Of a DNA stretch of 64,000 bases, positions 1 to 14,400 are shown in pieces. Positions within the stretch are counted from its first letter, which is position 1; each line of letters starts with the position of its first letter. The notes under the pieces were generated by a model. The model saw only the letters and a program-made list of their open reading frames with translations. It was not told where the DNA came from and ran no database searches. Source of the stretch: Synchiropus splendidus (taxonomy: Eukaryota; Chordata; Actinopteri; Syngnathiformes; Callionymidae); contig NC_071336.1 of the NCBI RefSeq assembly GCF_027744825.2, positions 22,962,501 through 23,026,500 of the forward strand, in the 5' to 3' direction. A program made the translations under genes and the position numbers.

Positions 1-199
1 ATTAGTTGTAAAACAAATTGAAAAACCTGTGACCTTCAATATAAAACAACCTCAACATATTCTTCTATTCTGATGCCTTTTTGTTATTAGGTACTGCTCT
101 GCTCAAGCCAGGAAATCAGCGCATCTACTTCCTGTTGCAATAAACAACTTTATGAGAAGGTCCTGGGCATGAGCGCCTGTCAGTTTTATGAGATCTTAC
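1..199 (-). other. neto1 intron, start of the intron leading to the LDLa exon
   Basis: The sequence begins with the donor GTAAGA at 199. No exon is visible before the left edge. Confidence 0.8.
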
Positions 200-345
200 G
201 CTCTTGATATGTCGTAAAGAGGATGCGGAAGCGGCTGTTCCTGCTCGCCTCGTCGGCCCACATACGGATGACGCCCAGGGTGGAGACCAGCATGATGTCG
301 TTGGCTACTGTTGAACAGTACTTGCTCTTCAGGTCCTCCACGGAA
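200..345 (-). CDS. neto1: neto1 exon: end of CUB2 (residues 241-289)
   Basis: This 146-bp exon follows the pyrimidine tract CTTCTTCTTTCTCTTAG and ends at donor GTAAGA. It completes Ser241 and encodes [20 protein letters not shown], then [20 protein letters not shown] and ILFTTYQE, and ends with one base of the next codon. Cys251 closes the second CUB2 disulfide. The RMWADE and SRNSRF segments are NETO hallmarks. The next exon should begin with the LDLa module and lies left of position 1. An open frame continues past the donor for a few codons into intron but carries no NETO sequence. Confidence 0.96.
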
Positions 346-2311
346 CTAAGAGAAAGAAGAAGAGTTTTTTGTTTAAAACGGTTCTGACTGAAGCTGAATA
401 TTAACAACAAAAGCCATTGAAACATCTATTCTGTCATTCTTATTCTGGAGCCAGCGAGTATGTTTTTATTTCACCATCCTATATTTAAAGTACCAATCGT
501 TCACTGTATTTCCAATGTAGGTCTTGTGAATTGTACTTCAATACCTTTGGATACTTTTAAGTTCCCTATAAACAAATGCTCTAGGGCTGCAGAGTTAACT
601 CAAGATCCCAAATTCAACTCTTGAGTTGATAAAATCTTCCTTTAAGTTACATTAGAAGAGTGGGATAAACTTGCCATTAAAGTTAAAAACAAGATTCAAG
701 ATTCTGCTCTATATTGTCAGAGGAACACAAAAGCACATATACAAATAGCGCCAGGTTGAACAAGACCACTGCAGTGAAAATTCCATTTTTCAAAACTACC
801 TACCTGCCACCATCATACACAGCCACAAAGTTCCGCTTGCATTCATTGGAGTTTGCCATCTCATATTCGAGGAATCGAAGGTAGATCTGTTCCACAAAAA
901 GAGGTGGACAGATGTTAGGCTAAGCGGGTCAAAGGCTCACTAAGAGCCACAAGAGAAATGGCACCACATAAGACATTGGCGATCAAAAGGATTTGACTTG
1001 GAATTACATTTATTTCAATTGTAAGTTATGCAATAACCGAAAGCCAGCTGTAAGTCTTTTAATTCATTTGGAATTAATCCATCGGATGGACTAATTTCCC
1101 ATAAATCCTAACACAAAACACACAAGTTAATGAGCGTCTAAATGTGTAACGGCTAATCTTATGACTGACAAAGCTATTTGACGTCATAACCTCCCACTGA
1201 GCTCCGAAACGACTTTTTGCTGCACAAGTCTTGCTATTCTACTTTGCCCAATTTTAACCAGCACTTGGTAAAACTGAGTTCTAAGATGAAACACATGTAC
1301 GGGGTGTTTCCTAAGCACAAGGCGGCTTAAACAAAAACAAAAAAAACGAAAAATAAAAAGAAAAAAATCTGCTCAAAGGTCTGATAAGGCACGCGGGAAC
1401 AGAACCTTCTTCACAGTCACATGGTCATCCGCAGCTGAGTATTGTGAGATAACTGAAAGATGATGAAGATCTGAGGTATATTTTCAGTATTACTTCACAT
1501 TGTGTCTCATCCACCATGAATCATTTCCAAGACAATTCAAAGTGTAAAATATCCATTTCAGATGACATCACTGTTCATCACTCACACACACTCGCAGCCA
1601 TATTTCTGCTCCGCTGACCCCGACACTCTCCATTATTAGAGTTGATGAGTGTCCAGCTCACCCTGCGTGACTGGAAACGGAACGTTTCAAATCCCGAAGA
1701 ATGACGGACCGAAAAGCCGATGTCGGGAGTTGAGGGAACGGTAGCTGCATCGAGAATTATGAATGCTAATTCGACACGTTTCAAAGGCGGACCTCATTTC
1801 AGGGGCTTGAAAAATGATATTGGAACCCAGTGGAGCACGGTAGTAGAATTTTTTTTGTGTAAATAAATGCAACTTGGATTATGGATTTGTAACGCTTCAA
1901 TAAAAGGATTTTGATGCCTACACAGTCACACAGAGACAATGACTAATGATAATGTCAGTCAGTTGGAAACTAAAATACCTTTAAATCAAATCATTTTACA
2001 AAAAAATAAAAAAGCAGATCAAATGACTATAGACTGAGAAGAGGAGAGAGAGAATGGATTTCAGTCTCCTTGTGACCAAGGTGACATTAACTTGAATCTA
2101 GTTCAGGCTTGTTTCCGAATATTCAATTTTATCCGTTATTAATGGGGAGGTATTTTAATAACTCTTAAAGATTCAGAGGTTATTGCAGAGAAAATGTCAC
2201 CGCCATAAACATAAAAAAGCAACGATTCTGTACATCCACCTCCAAGTTGTGACTTCAGGTTATTACAGATTATGTTTAATAATAACAATCATTATTATGT
2301 AATAATAATAA

Positions 2312-2406
<95 letters not shown>

Positions 2407-5400
2407 CTAAAAGCTAAAGCTAAAAATCTTTAAGGTGTATTCCATTACTTTGGCCAACCCCTGTATATTAAGTATTAGTTGAATAAATAATGAAACGTTC
2501 TAAACGCCTGCATTACTTTGGGGACAATAACTTTGGACGCCCTTCAGTGACAAACAAAAGTGAGGATGAAGAAACAGCCAAGGCATCAAGGAGCCAAATG
2601 ATGGCAATAGATCACATAGATACAATCACCAATTTGAAATTCTAAAGATTGGCTGCAGCAGAAAAACAGGCTGGATTTTCATTGATTCAGCAGCGCCTGG
2701 TATTGATGTGGAATCCATCACTGATAAGGACAAAATTATTTTCTCTGCGGCTGAGAGCCACTGTTGTGCAGTGATCACACGGATTCCTTCTGTGTCAGCG
2801 TTACCTTCGCCACTGTCTGACAGGCATCTTCTGTGACTTGTGAAAATATTTACATTTCCGAAGCGTTTCATGCGTTGAAATGGGACGTAAGTGACAAGCA
2901 CAGAAGATATAAATGGTTCCATGGCAATACAATTATTCCCATCAGAAACTCAATTCCTGTTACGTACAAGTACATTGGAATTGCGACCTCAAATGGCGAA
3001 ATGATCTGCTTTAACAAACGCACAACTTTTGTATGAATCTGTTGAACACATGCAGTGTTTCAAAGTGACGCATGATCGCTGAGCGAGATAATGTCTTTAC
3101 AGATAGAAATCACACTTCCTTACATTTACACAGAAAAAAGGCTCTTTTTTTCCATTTGCACATCTTTAATGGAATGTATTATTAAGTATATCTTTGCTTT
3201 ATAGTCTGCTCTGCCGTTTGGCGCTCCCTCCTCTCTCTGGAGTTCTGCTGTCTAATTAGAGCCTCTGGTATAGGATGTCATTATCTCTCCGCTGTCTCTG
3301 GCACACTGAGTACAGTGCAGCAATGTGTCAGCAGAAGGAAATTAAATGCCTACCCTACACAATGCCAAACCGCATGCGCGCTCCTCGGTACATTGAGGAC
3401 AGGAGAGTTCTACTTCATTGCAGCTCAGTGTCTGTTTTCAAACTAATAATCATGACAGGTTTTTTTTATTCATTATTGTTATTTGTTGACCAGAGTAGCG
3501 GCTAGGTCAGTGAAAGAAATTGTGATGAGGATAAAGATTTTTTTTTTTCCTTTTGCTGACTCATCTTTATTTGTGACAACAGTGGATCCATGACTCCCCT
3601 GTGAGACGACCCTTCAGGGCAAAAATGACACTGATCCCATCCAAGAAAATGCATCGTACTGTCAGACCCAGTCACACTGTCACTCTCTCATTCACTACTT
3701 GCATACAAAGATGTTTTTTTTTCTTCCCCATCTGACTAAAGCACTGAAGCTATTCCTCTCCCAAATGTCAAAAAAACTGTTTTTCACAATACACTTTGAA
3801 TATAATAAACTGGAATTAACTAAACCGATGGAGGACAGATGCATGTTCCCCTCGACCACTGGGCTTGACTCATCATTAGCCCCCAATCTCGACTATTAAG
3901 AAATGTAACCTGCAGCAGCGAGAGCAACAAAATGGACAAAAACAACGGCAACTGATTCGACATGGTGGAATGAAGCGATTCTTTTGAATAACAAAAGAGC
4001 AGAGTCAGAACATAAAGCTTCTCATCCAAGTCATTTCAAGCCTAGCACTACACCTGTGGCCATGGTCACCAATGAAATAGAGTAACAAGGGTATGACTCT
4101 CAGTTGGCTGCATCTCAGTGCAGATATTAGTTGGCTATGTAGTCACATTTATTACCCGACCATGTTTATTAAAGTGTCACACCTTGCTCAAATACTGCGA
4201 CAAAACCGTATTCTGGCCTGAGAACATCTGGAATGCTTGCGAATGCTGAGAAGACGCTGCACACTGTTTTTAAAATAGGTGCCATGGATACTTTATATTT
4301 TACCTTACCTTTTTTTTTACATTATCAGAAAGATGATAATGTCTAGTGACACATGTTTTTATTATGCATTCATTGCATTTCACGATATTCCGCTTATACA
4401 ATAGGTGAAACTAGATTGCCTTCATTTTTCCCTCAATGGGGAAATTGGACTTGGACAAAACATTAAAGACATTAAAGACAAACACTTAATATTAAGGAAG
4501 TACATATACATTAACTGCATAAATAAAGCAGCCATATTTTGCACACAATTTAACAAGAAACTCAAATATGTACACTACCGTTCAAAAGTTTGGGGTCACC
4601 CAGACAATTTTGTGTTTTCCATGAAAGGTCACACTTATTTACCACCACGAGTTGTAAAATGAATAGAAAATATAGTAAAGACATTGACAAGGTCAGAAAT
4701 AATGATTTGTATTTGAAATAATGGTTTTTTCCTTCAAACTTTGCTTTCGTCAAAGAATCCTCCATTTGCAGCAATTACAGCATTGCATACCTTTGGCATT
4801 CTTGCTGTTCATTTGTTGAGGTCATCTGGAGAAATTTCATCCCACACTTCTAAGAGCCCTTCTCACAAGTTGGATTGGCTGGATTTCTTGCGTACCATAC
4901 GGTAAAGCTGCTCCCACAATGGGGTTTAGATCTGGTGACTGCGCTGGCCACTCCATTACAGATTGAATACCAGTTGCCTGCTTCTTCTCTAAAGAGTTCT
5001 TGCACAATTTGGAGGTGTGCTTTTGGTATTGTCCTCTTGTAGGATGAAACTGGCTCTAATAAAGTGCTGTGTTCTTTTTGCCCATATTAATCTTTTTCTT
5101 TTATCGGCCAGTCTCAGATATGGCTTTTTCTTTGCCACTCTGCCCTGAAGGCCAGCATCCCAGAGTCGCCTCTTCACTGTGGATGTTGACACTGGCGTTT
5201 TGGCTAGTTAATGAAGCAGCCAGTTGAGGACCTGTGAGGCGTCTATTTGTCAAACTAGAGATTCTAATGCACTTATCTTCCTGCTCAGTTGTGCAGCGGG
5301 GCCTCCCACTTCTCTTTCTACTCTGGTTAGAGCCTGTTTGTGCTGTTCTCTGAAGGGAGTAGTACACACCATTGTGAGAAATCGTGGAGGCTTGATGCTT

Positions 5401-8400
5401 GGCGGAAGTCTGCGGAGTGTCATTCATAAATTTTTGACAGCACAACAGCTATGTTGTCAGATGTACATTAGTAGCCTGCATGTGTGCGTTGGTGTTGAGA
5501 CAATAGTGAAGACAACAAACAGGCTGTATCAGACCTGTGGGTCAAGACCATTTCATCTGCATTACACTTCCCTCCATCTCTCTCAGTTAACTCGGCCCAC
5601 AGTCCAACCATCCCTCCGCTTCTCTCCCATTCCCTTCATTTCTCTGGACAACAGCTCACTGATGAAAAAATACGAGCCTGACCTAAAGTGAACCCCTCTG
5701 CCTATCTGTCTGACCCGAGCTCTGGGAACAAGTCCACCAAGTAGAATGTTAATGAAGCTGTGAGCTGATGAGTAATACAGTAGCTATCTTTTTCAGTCTC
5801 ACCGACTCCCTGAACATCAACGTGGGGAAGAGAAATCATTTTAAAAAGTAGTGCCAGAGCCAAAAGATGTGTTTCAGACTACCATGTTAACCCACTTGTG
5901 CCAACCGTCCTGTGATTAAAGTGACTGAACAAAATGCTCCACTGACTGAACAACAAATAATGATAAACAAAACCAACCACCAACTTGCTTCTACCATTCT
6001 TTTTCTTAATTTCCTTTTATCAAAAAGCAAATTATAGCCAACCAGACTGAGGAAACTACTTAGAAAATCTACTATTTAAATGGAAGTTCAAGGTATTTTT
6101 GTGATTTGAGCATCACTGACTGCCCTGCAAAGATGAAATTAAGACTTAAGGACATGTATAAACGTTTCTATTCCGCCATTCAGCAGTACTGACCTTGGAG
6201 CGCGGCGGGGCTCGGATGTACCACTTACAGTCGACAGCCTCGTTGGCACCAGCCTTGCCGTCTCTCGTGATCTGATGAGACTCAACAATACCGTCGGGCC
6301 CAACCATGTCATATTGGCATGCTGCAACACACATACACATAAATACACACACATACAGTACACATTCCCAACATGCTCAATAATGCAATATCAAATCCAT
6401 CTACACGTGCATATCGCAACAAAGCACAGGGCATGAAGTGAGTCTTTGAAAATGGTGAATGGGAAGGAGACAAAGAGAGCGTGAGGGAGTATACCTACAG
6501 GGCAGAGGTGGAGGTAAGCCCAAGTCTGCAAAGTCTGGATCTGAGGAAAGCAGAAAAATACACACTTATTAAAGTCACATCACAATACAAACACTCATAG
6601 TAGGTTGAACATTAGTCAGATTTTTTTTAAAAAGCAACAAACTATTTTGCATTTTTGCAAACCATAGCTGTGCTAAAAAAAACAATAAGATTGTTATTAC
6701 ATTTTCATTTCAGGACTTGCAAGGATCAAAAACAACAAGTTCCAAATGCAAGAAAGATCAAATTGATGTCATTAGTCAGACGCAATTTCATGACGCAACA
6801 AAGGATGGGGCTGAAAATACAGTTGAAAATGTAATCAGCAGGAGCCGTCATAATAACATGGGGTCACATTAAAGCAGATTGTTGCCTTCAAACCCTCGCG
6901 GATCCCTCGCTGAGCTCTCAGCGGAAAATGAACTCTGATTGCACAGCGTGAACACCTTGTCTAAAATGTCAGGGATTTCTTTTGTCCTGGTGTTTGCCCT
7001 ATTTTTCTGTCTAGACAGAACGTGTCACAGCTTGGAAAGCCTGAAATGTAACTGAGCTCCAGACTATATATATATATAAATAAATATTTTGCACAGGAAC
7101 TAGATGGCATGAACGCATTTCAATATGCTTCGCTTCACGGTGTTTGCTGTTACACAACTTCTGCTACGCTAAGCCAAAAGAGTTTTGGAACTAAAAATCT
7201 GGGGAAATTTGATTTAAATTTGGGTATTGGATTGATGTGTTGGGTGTGCGGGGAACACCACACGCATTAAAATCAATGCAAAGTTTTTTTAAATCTTCAT
7301 CTTTTATCATCATGTGGTGTCACTGACAGACACAGAAATGATGTAAAGTTTTGAAAAACCAACTGTGTGTTCCCCACTTCCCTACTGTAATGGAGAGTCA
7401 GACGTACAGGTAGGTAAGGAGATCTTTACCTGGACACTTTGTACTCTATCGGCTAAAACCTCTCCCTCTCTCTCTCTCTCATACACACACACACGTTAGG
7501 GAAAACAATAGTTTCATCTATATTATTTTACCTCACCGAGAAAATGTGAGAATTTAATGAATAACAAAACCTTAAATATGGATGGATTATCATTAAAAAT
7601 TAAGGGCAATTTAATAAAACAATCCAATAATTTAATATTTATCAAGGATTTAGAAAATGAATACAATACAACAGAGTGGAATCAGAAAGCACAACTCCAT
7701 AGAAGCAAATGACCACAATTCACGCGCTTGAACGCGGCTAATCATGTTATTGTGGGACTACTGTGAGCGAAGATCCTCCAACTCATTGAAACAGCAGTCT
7801 ACTGAAATGTTTGGCCTCTGTAGACAAGCGGAGGGTCATATGTCAATGACTGACAGGTGTCAGTCAGATGCTGCAGCTGTGCTTTGCACGTATTGGTTTG
7901 CAGTTTGCGTCAGTGCAGTGTGATCGAGCCAAATGGTCCTGTTGACCATTAAAATGTGATCAATGGAGCAGCACTGGAGATGGGCTGCTTAAACTCAACT
8001 GTCATTTTGTCCTGCCTCTTCTCTTGAATTGATGCCGCATCCTGCTTGAGAAAGGGGTTTAAACTTTGCTCAAACACAGTGATTGATTTGACAATGTATA
8101 TTGAATATTCATAGCGAATTGGATGACAAAAGTGACAGTCTACTGTTGTACGCAGCACTTCTGCCCCCGCGATGGTCTGCAGGATGTGTGGGTGTCAAGG
8201 CAGGTATAGGAGAGCTGACGCGAATGAAGGATGAGGAAATCAAAGCAGAGGGCAGTTAATGAAAGAGTGACCTTGCGGTCATCTGCGCTGGTTCAGCTGG
8301 ATATTTATGATGAGGTTCTGACATCACTAAGCCTCAACGTTCACAAGGCCAAGCAACCTCACAGGAATTCATCCGCCTGTACATGACGCCGCACACCACT

Positions 8401-11400
8401 CAAGCACTTTAGTCCAAAAGCATTTTTGTAACAACAGCCTTCTCAGACTCTGCTTTGCTTACAGAGTCCTTGTGGACAACCCTTGACCTTTGAAAACTCT
8501 TCACCCAGAATTTCAATCAACAGCCTTCCTGTCCACCATCCATCACTCCCCCTCCTCGCTTCTCTCTGATACATCGATCCTACCAGTTACACAGATTGAT
8601 AAAATGATTGATGAGTCACGCGAGCCCTTTAATTTAAGCACTTGTTTTATCCGCGACTTGGTTCTGCTCACTCGTACTATAACGTGATGCAGCTCAAACT
8701 TCAAAAGCATCTCAGAATGTTAGTGCAATAAATAATAGATCACATTTCCTGTGCAAATACTCTGTGGCGAGCAAAGAAAGACAGTTCATCACAGTGCACT
8801 GTGCGCTGACATCTGGACTCTCTTACGGTGCTTCCATTCTGTGCGGAATCTTTCCCTGACGCTGTATTGATGCTTTTGCTGGGACGTGATATATTCCAAG
8901 CACATCCACACGTGGCTGCACACACATTCCTCATAGAGCACTGCTAAGAATCGAACCGTCGAGGTCTTGCTGTAGCTAACCCCTTCAACAGATCCTAGCT
9001 TTAAAGCCTGGAACACAACATGAGCTGACAACAACAATGGAGTGTCGGGAAATGATGTCAGGAATCAAACTACATGAACTGAAGACATGAGCTGGGTGGG
9101 TAAATCATGGCAGACACACAGTCTTACGGAACCATGAGGTAATTTTTGGAGAAATAACCTGCCTGAATTGAGGCGACGATTATCTGTGAAAATATTTACA
9201 AATATTGGATATTTAGCATGAGAAGCACTTTGTTTTCTTCTTGTGAGTACAAGTATATTGTTTTGAATAGTTAATCCAACTTATGTGGTACTTGTGGAGG
9301 GCAGGAGGAGCACTATTTTTGACGCGTGGAAAATAGAATGAACAAGTAAAACAGAGCACTCATACCAAACCAGTGTCAGCGCTTTGCTGCCTCCACGCAG
9401 AGATGCCACTGTGCTGCTAAAACAGGATTGAATTCTATTTTTTGCAGCTCTCAGCCACAGCGCCAGTCAAGTAGGAGTTAATCAAGATTTTCCCCAGTGC
9501 TGTAGCATAACACAGGGTGTCATAGGGTCCCCTTCAGTGCGAAGCTCCAGCCCCACGTGGAGAAACCCCTAAACTAGATCACAAGATCAGTCCAGAAAAG
9601 CAGAGTGCCATGAAATTTTCAAGCATCACTTCTAGACTCTGAAGTGGGGAATTGTGCTCTTTCATGGAGTAAATTGCCCATATTATTGCAGCAAAAAAAT
9701 AAAAACAACCTTCTCTCAGGGCATCGGTCAATCTTGTGGTGCAGCAATTCATGCGCGATTCTACAGAAACTGATGCCCAATGTGGGAGCTGCCACAAAAC
9801 ATAACCACGGAGCTGCCACCGCTATTGTGGCGCTGACACAAACTGCAACTGCATTTAGTGAAATATTTTTAATTCCATTAAATGTTATTTGGGTTACATC
9901 CGCTGTTTTTTAATCCCAAATTATTGCCCTATTTTAGTGAAGAAATTCAATATTTATTCCATGATCATTATTCCTTAAAATTTCCTTGAAATCCTTTCAT
10001 AACTTTTGTTGTTGTTTTACTAACAAACACAAGGACAGACAGACAGACATCAGCAAAAACACAACTTCCTTGGCGGAGGCAAGAACAGCGCTGTCCCTCA
10101 TTTATCATGGTGTTTTGTATATTACAGGAGCAGCACTATGTTTTATTAATGAGATACAACTCCTCTCATTTGGAATGAACCACGGGGCTTCTCCCCACAG
10201 CGTTGGTTTGTGGAGCCTCATGTATGTAAAGCAGCATATGAGTCATGACTGCTGGTGCGTGGTAGCATGCCAGGAATTAAAGAAGACAATCCTTAACACA
10301 TGCACATACAAAAACACACAACTTCATTTCCCACTGGCCTCATTTCCTCTGAGCTTCTCAGTGGTGACATGTAAATAAGCATCTGATTAATAAGCTCTGC
10401 TAAAACGGCTGATCAAACTAATGAATTGACTGCTATTAATCACACCAGGTAGGGAGGTGAACGCAGTAACCCTGGTGTGAGGAAAGGATTATAAATGAGA
10501 CTCAAATCTGAAACACACGCCACATTTCGAGCGGATCTTTGCAGATCTTCTCATTATTTTCCTCTGACCATGAGAAATATAGACATTTCTGCAGCTCTGC
10601 ACACACATTTATTTTTGTCGTAAACAGTTGTCAGCGTCGGCTTCGATGGGTGACAGCTTGTTCTTATTCACAACACCACAACATTCCAGTTAAAAACCAT
10701 TACTGCATATACCTTACAGGTGGCAGGCTGTAGCATGAAGGATTTTCACTTTTCCTTCCAGGCAGTTACTGTCCAGGTGATAACGGTAACACCCTCCAGC
10801 CACTCAGCAAATTATATATGATACAAACTCATTGATCTGCCTGCATCAAAATGAGCGTGCTGAAATTTCTTTTCTTCTTCTCATGAAAGTGTGTGCCCGC
10901 ATCTTTTCGAAGTCAGGGTTCTCGCCATGATTGTTTCTCAGTGAAGGAGGTCTGAGTCACTCCTCCCACCACGATTCAAGACGATGGGATGGGAGAGCAT
11001 GTTGTGCTACCGAACCGACACATTAGGGAGGACGAGGTTGGGCATTACGACTGACAATTGACAATAAATAACCAAAAAAAAAATGCTCCCCTCAGTAGGA
11101 GAGATTGAGCTTAGGAGAAATAAATCTTACACTACACCTGCACGGTGCTGCACATTTTCTTACCCAAACTTTTACCCTGTTTGGTGTTGGTGCTGACAAC
11201 CGCTTTGTACACTTTCCCTTTCATCCTTGTCGACACCCTTTTGTCACACATCACACCTGACACTTTTCTCCTATTATTCCATCCTGCCTGCACCCGCTTC
11301 TTCACCTCCTTCTCACACCCTCCATCGCAACTTAAAATCCCCCACCTTCTTTATCTCTGCATCCTGTAACTTCACCTGTCCACTTGGGTCCCTCTCATTC

Positions 11401-14400
11401 ACGCACATATCCCATCTGCGCTGTATGATGTTGAATTTCCCCCACTGTGGGACAAATAACTACCTAATGTGGATGACCATGTTGGACTTAGCGTGGCTAC
11501 GGTTTGTAGGAGGTCAGTAACGCCACTCCCCTCTGCTCTCTGAGCTTCCAAGATTTTTCAAATGCTAGAATATGTATCAAACTATATTGACAACATACAT
11601 GTAGGACTACAATATTGGGTTAAACCAAAAAAATCAAAATCAGCACCTTCCCAGAGGTCATTTTTTTAACCAAACTTCTTACCGCAAATGAAAATCTGCA
11701 GTTTTTTGACAAAGCCGTTTCTATCGTCCACGCTGATTCTCTGGAAAAGGCACTGTAATGCCCTAATAAAATAAGAACCCAACATGCACATGGGAGTTTG
11801 TGAGGTAATTATTAGCACTGAAGCATAAACAAATCGATCAGTAAGAGACTTTACTGTTTACAGACACACGATTGAGCTTTGATTAGAGTCAACACTGAGC
11901 TACAAGTCATCAGAGGCATGAGAGAGTGGACGCCGGGGACGCCTTTCAAGTCTTTTAGCAGCTTTGCTTGAATTTCAATCCTTCCTTGGTTATGGTTTGA
12001 TAAAATAAACGCTCAAAACATTAAACTTGTGTTTGTGACGGGCTTCTCTGAAGAGTATGTGCCGTTCATATAAACAGAATGTAGGATGTGACATCAACAT
12101 TTTTAAAAAGATCTGAATCCACTGTCCACAGGCCTGTATAGGATTATTCACTCTGGAACCTGGTTTCAAAAAGTATTAGATATGGTGGTGGAAAATGCTG
12201 GATTCGTGTGGTTAGAAGGCCTCTCCACCAAAGAACGTGTGGATATCTTCATGTGGACGGGGCATCAGTGCCCCCTATACTCAACATCTTCCTACCAATG
12301 TACTGGCTATCCCTCCTCTGTACATGTCCAAACCATCTCCATCTAGCCTCTCTGACTTTGTCTCCTAAACACCTGACCACATGTGCTGTCCCTCTGATCT
12401 ACTGCTTCCTGATCCTATCCATCCTGCTCACCACAGAGAGAACCTCAGCATCTTCATCTCAGCTACCTCCAGCTCTGCCTCCTGTGTTTGCCTCAGTGCC
12501 ACTGTTTCCACACCACACAACATTGCTGGCCTGACCACTGTTTTGGGCACTTTCCCTTTCATCCATGCCCACACCCTTTTGTCACACATGCCTGCACCCG
12601 CTTCTTCACCTCTTTCTCACGTTCTGTATCGCCCTGGACAGTTGAGCCTAAGTACATAAAACCCTCTACCATCTTTATCTCTGCATCTTGTAACTTCACC
12701 TGTGCACTTCGGTCCCTCTCATTCACACACATGTATTCCATCTTACTGTGCTGTTTCATGCTGAATTTCCCCACTGTGGGACAAATAACTCTACCTAATG
12801 TGGACAACATCGGACAACAATATTGGCTTAAAAAAAATCCAAATCAGCAGCTTGCCGGAGGTCTGCCCTCTAATAACCAAACAGAAATCCCATTGTAGTT
12901 GAAGTCACGCTGCTTTTCTGTTATCAATATGAGTTACTTACAGTGTGAAACTGTGTGGTCCAGGATCCTCAAATTAAACATTGATATTATCCTTAAAGAA
13001 ATGTCTCGGCTAACCAAAAGAAGTAGAAAATATGCATCATGGCATTACTAAACACAAAATGGATCATCAGCTCCCCTGTGGAAGACAAATCCACTCGCAG
13101 CAGAGTCTCTGGAACAACAATACCACAGGATCTGGCAAAGACTGATAGGATTTTCCACGTGCGGGAAGTCATGGCCAGTGAGCTGGGTCTGTGCCCTAAA
13201 CAGTCATTAGGAGATATGTCTACCACAATGCCACCAACTAACCATTACTGACACAGTGTAGTACTGCACAGAACTATCTCCCAGAGGAATGTAGTAGGAC
13301 GCACACAGTGGATAGGAATTCTGTCCTTCTGAAAGGAAAGTGAATGTATGGACACGCCAAATGACCTTGGCCTCCTTTCTGCCCACAAAAGCCTGATCCA
13401 ACACAAGCCGTGCTAAATTCAGCTGCCTTAAAAATGACCCGACTAAAGATGTTGTGGAATTTTTCAGGAGGCAGAAATATGGCTGGAAAAATAATGAGAT
13501 CATCCTTCACAGCTCTGAGTGCAGCCATTCCCATCATTTCTGAGCCATAAGAATTACAAAGAACCCGATGCTTTCAGTGCTCGTGGGTGAGCTCACGCTT
13601 CCCGTGGTGCATTATCGATCTCCAGATCACAGGCAAGAAGAGCTCGTCCTAAAGATGAGGATGTCGAGTGCTAAAGTGATTGACGCACCGGGTGATTCCA
13701 GGGATTTCAACTGTCATCTGGTCTGTGATGAATTCTGAACTGCACAGAAATGATTTCTGCACTAATAGTGAGAAGTTGATGCCTTAGCAACCTTGTCCTC
13801 ACCGAGAAGTAGCTACACAGTCTGACATCCACCATCTCTGAGCAAGTCTTCAGATCAAAGAAGACCACCAACCAAGGTTTCTGCTGCAGAACAAACAAGG
13901 AATAATGGGAAGATTTTAAAATCTTTGTTTCTATTATGCTGTCAAACAACAGCAAACCATTTGCTTTTTATCAAGAATAGTCAGTGTTTTTACAATTTTT
14001 ACACATATTTACACAGCAATCCAAGAGCTAGAACTCCCATAAACCTCATTCAATAAAGGTATGAGGAAGCTCTGTAAAGAGGTGACTCCAGCCGGTCTCC
14101 AACGTCAGCTTTAATCACAAGTTGACCTTCCATAACAATGTGCACACAGGACGATCAGACGAACCCTCATCAAAATAAAACAGGAAGTGGCCAAAGACAA
14201 CTGAAAATGTTCAAACATAACTTACACGATGACGTTGGATGTCCCAGTCGTAAGATGGGAGAATTCTCACCATCCCAAGTTTGCAATCCAAGATGTTTGG
14301 AGTGTCATCATCGAGGAGCCCTTCTGTATGATTTTACCTTTTATTAAATCTCTCTAATGCATATGAATAAAAACTGGTGTTAGCTAGCTCTGTCGATGCC

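Larger units (their letters stand above)
887..6193 (-). other. neto1 intron, 5.3 kb
   Basis: The intron splits the two halves of CUB2 in phase 0. It holds a 90-bp (AT)n tract at 2316-2405 and a deleted Tc1-like element at 4571-5390. The rest is AT-rich single-copy-looking DNA with only chance open frames. Confidence 0.85.

Noticed and set aside
5224..5691. 155-codon open frame on the plus strand
   Set aside because: It runs antisense through the Tc1-like transposase remnant and has no protein features of its own.
9986..10378. 130-codon open frame in the large intron
   Set aside because: Low-complexity composition, no domain and no splice context; a chance frame.
12208..12898. Plus-strand open frames of 92-136 codons
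   Set aside because: They are antisense shadows of the LINE fragment, which decodes sensibly on the minus strand.
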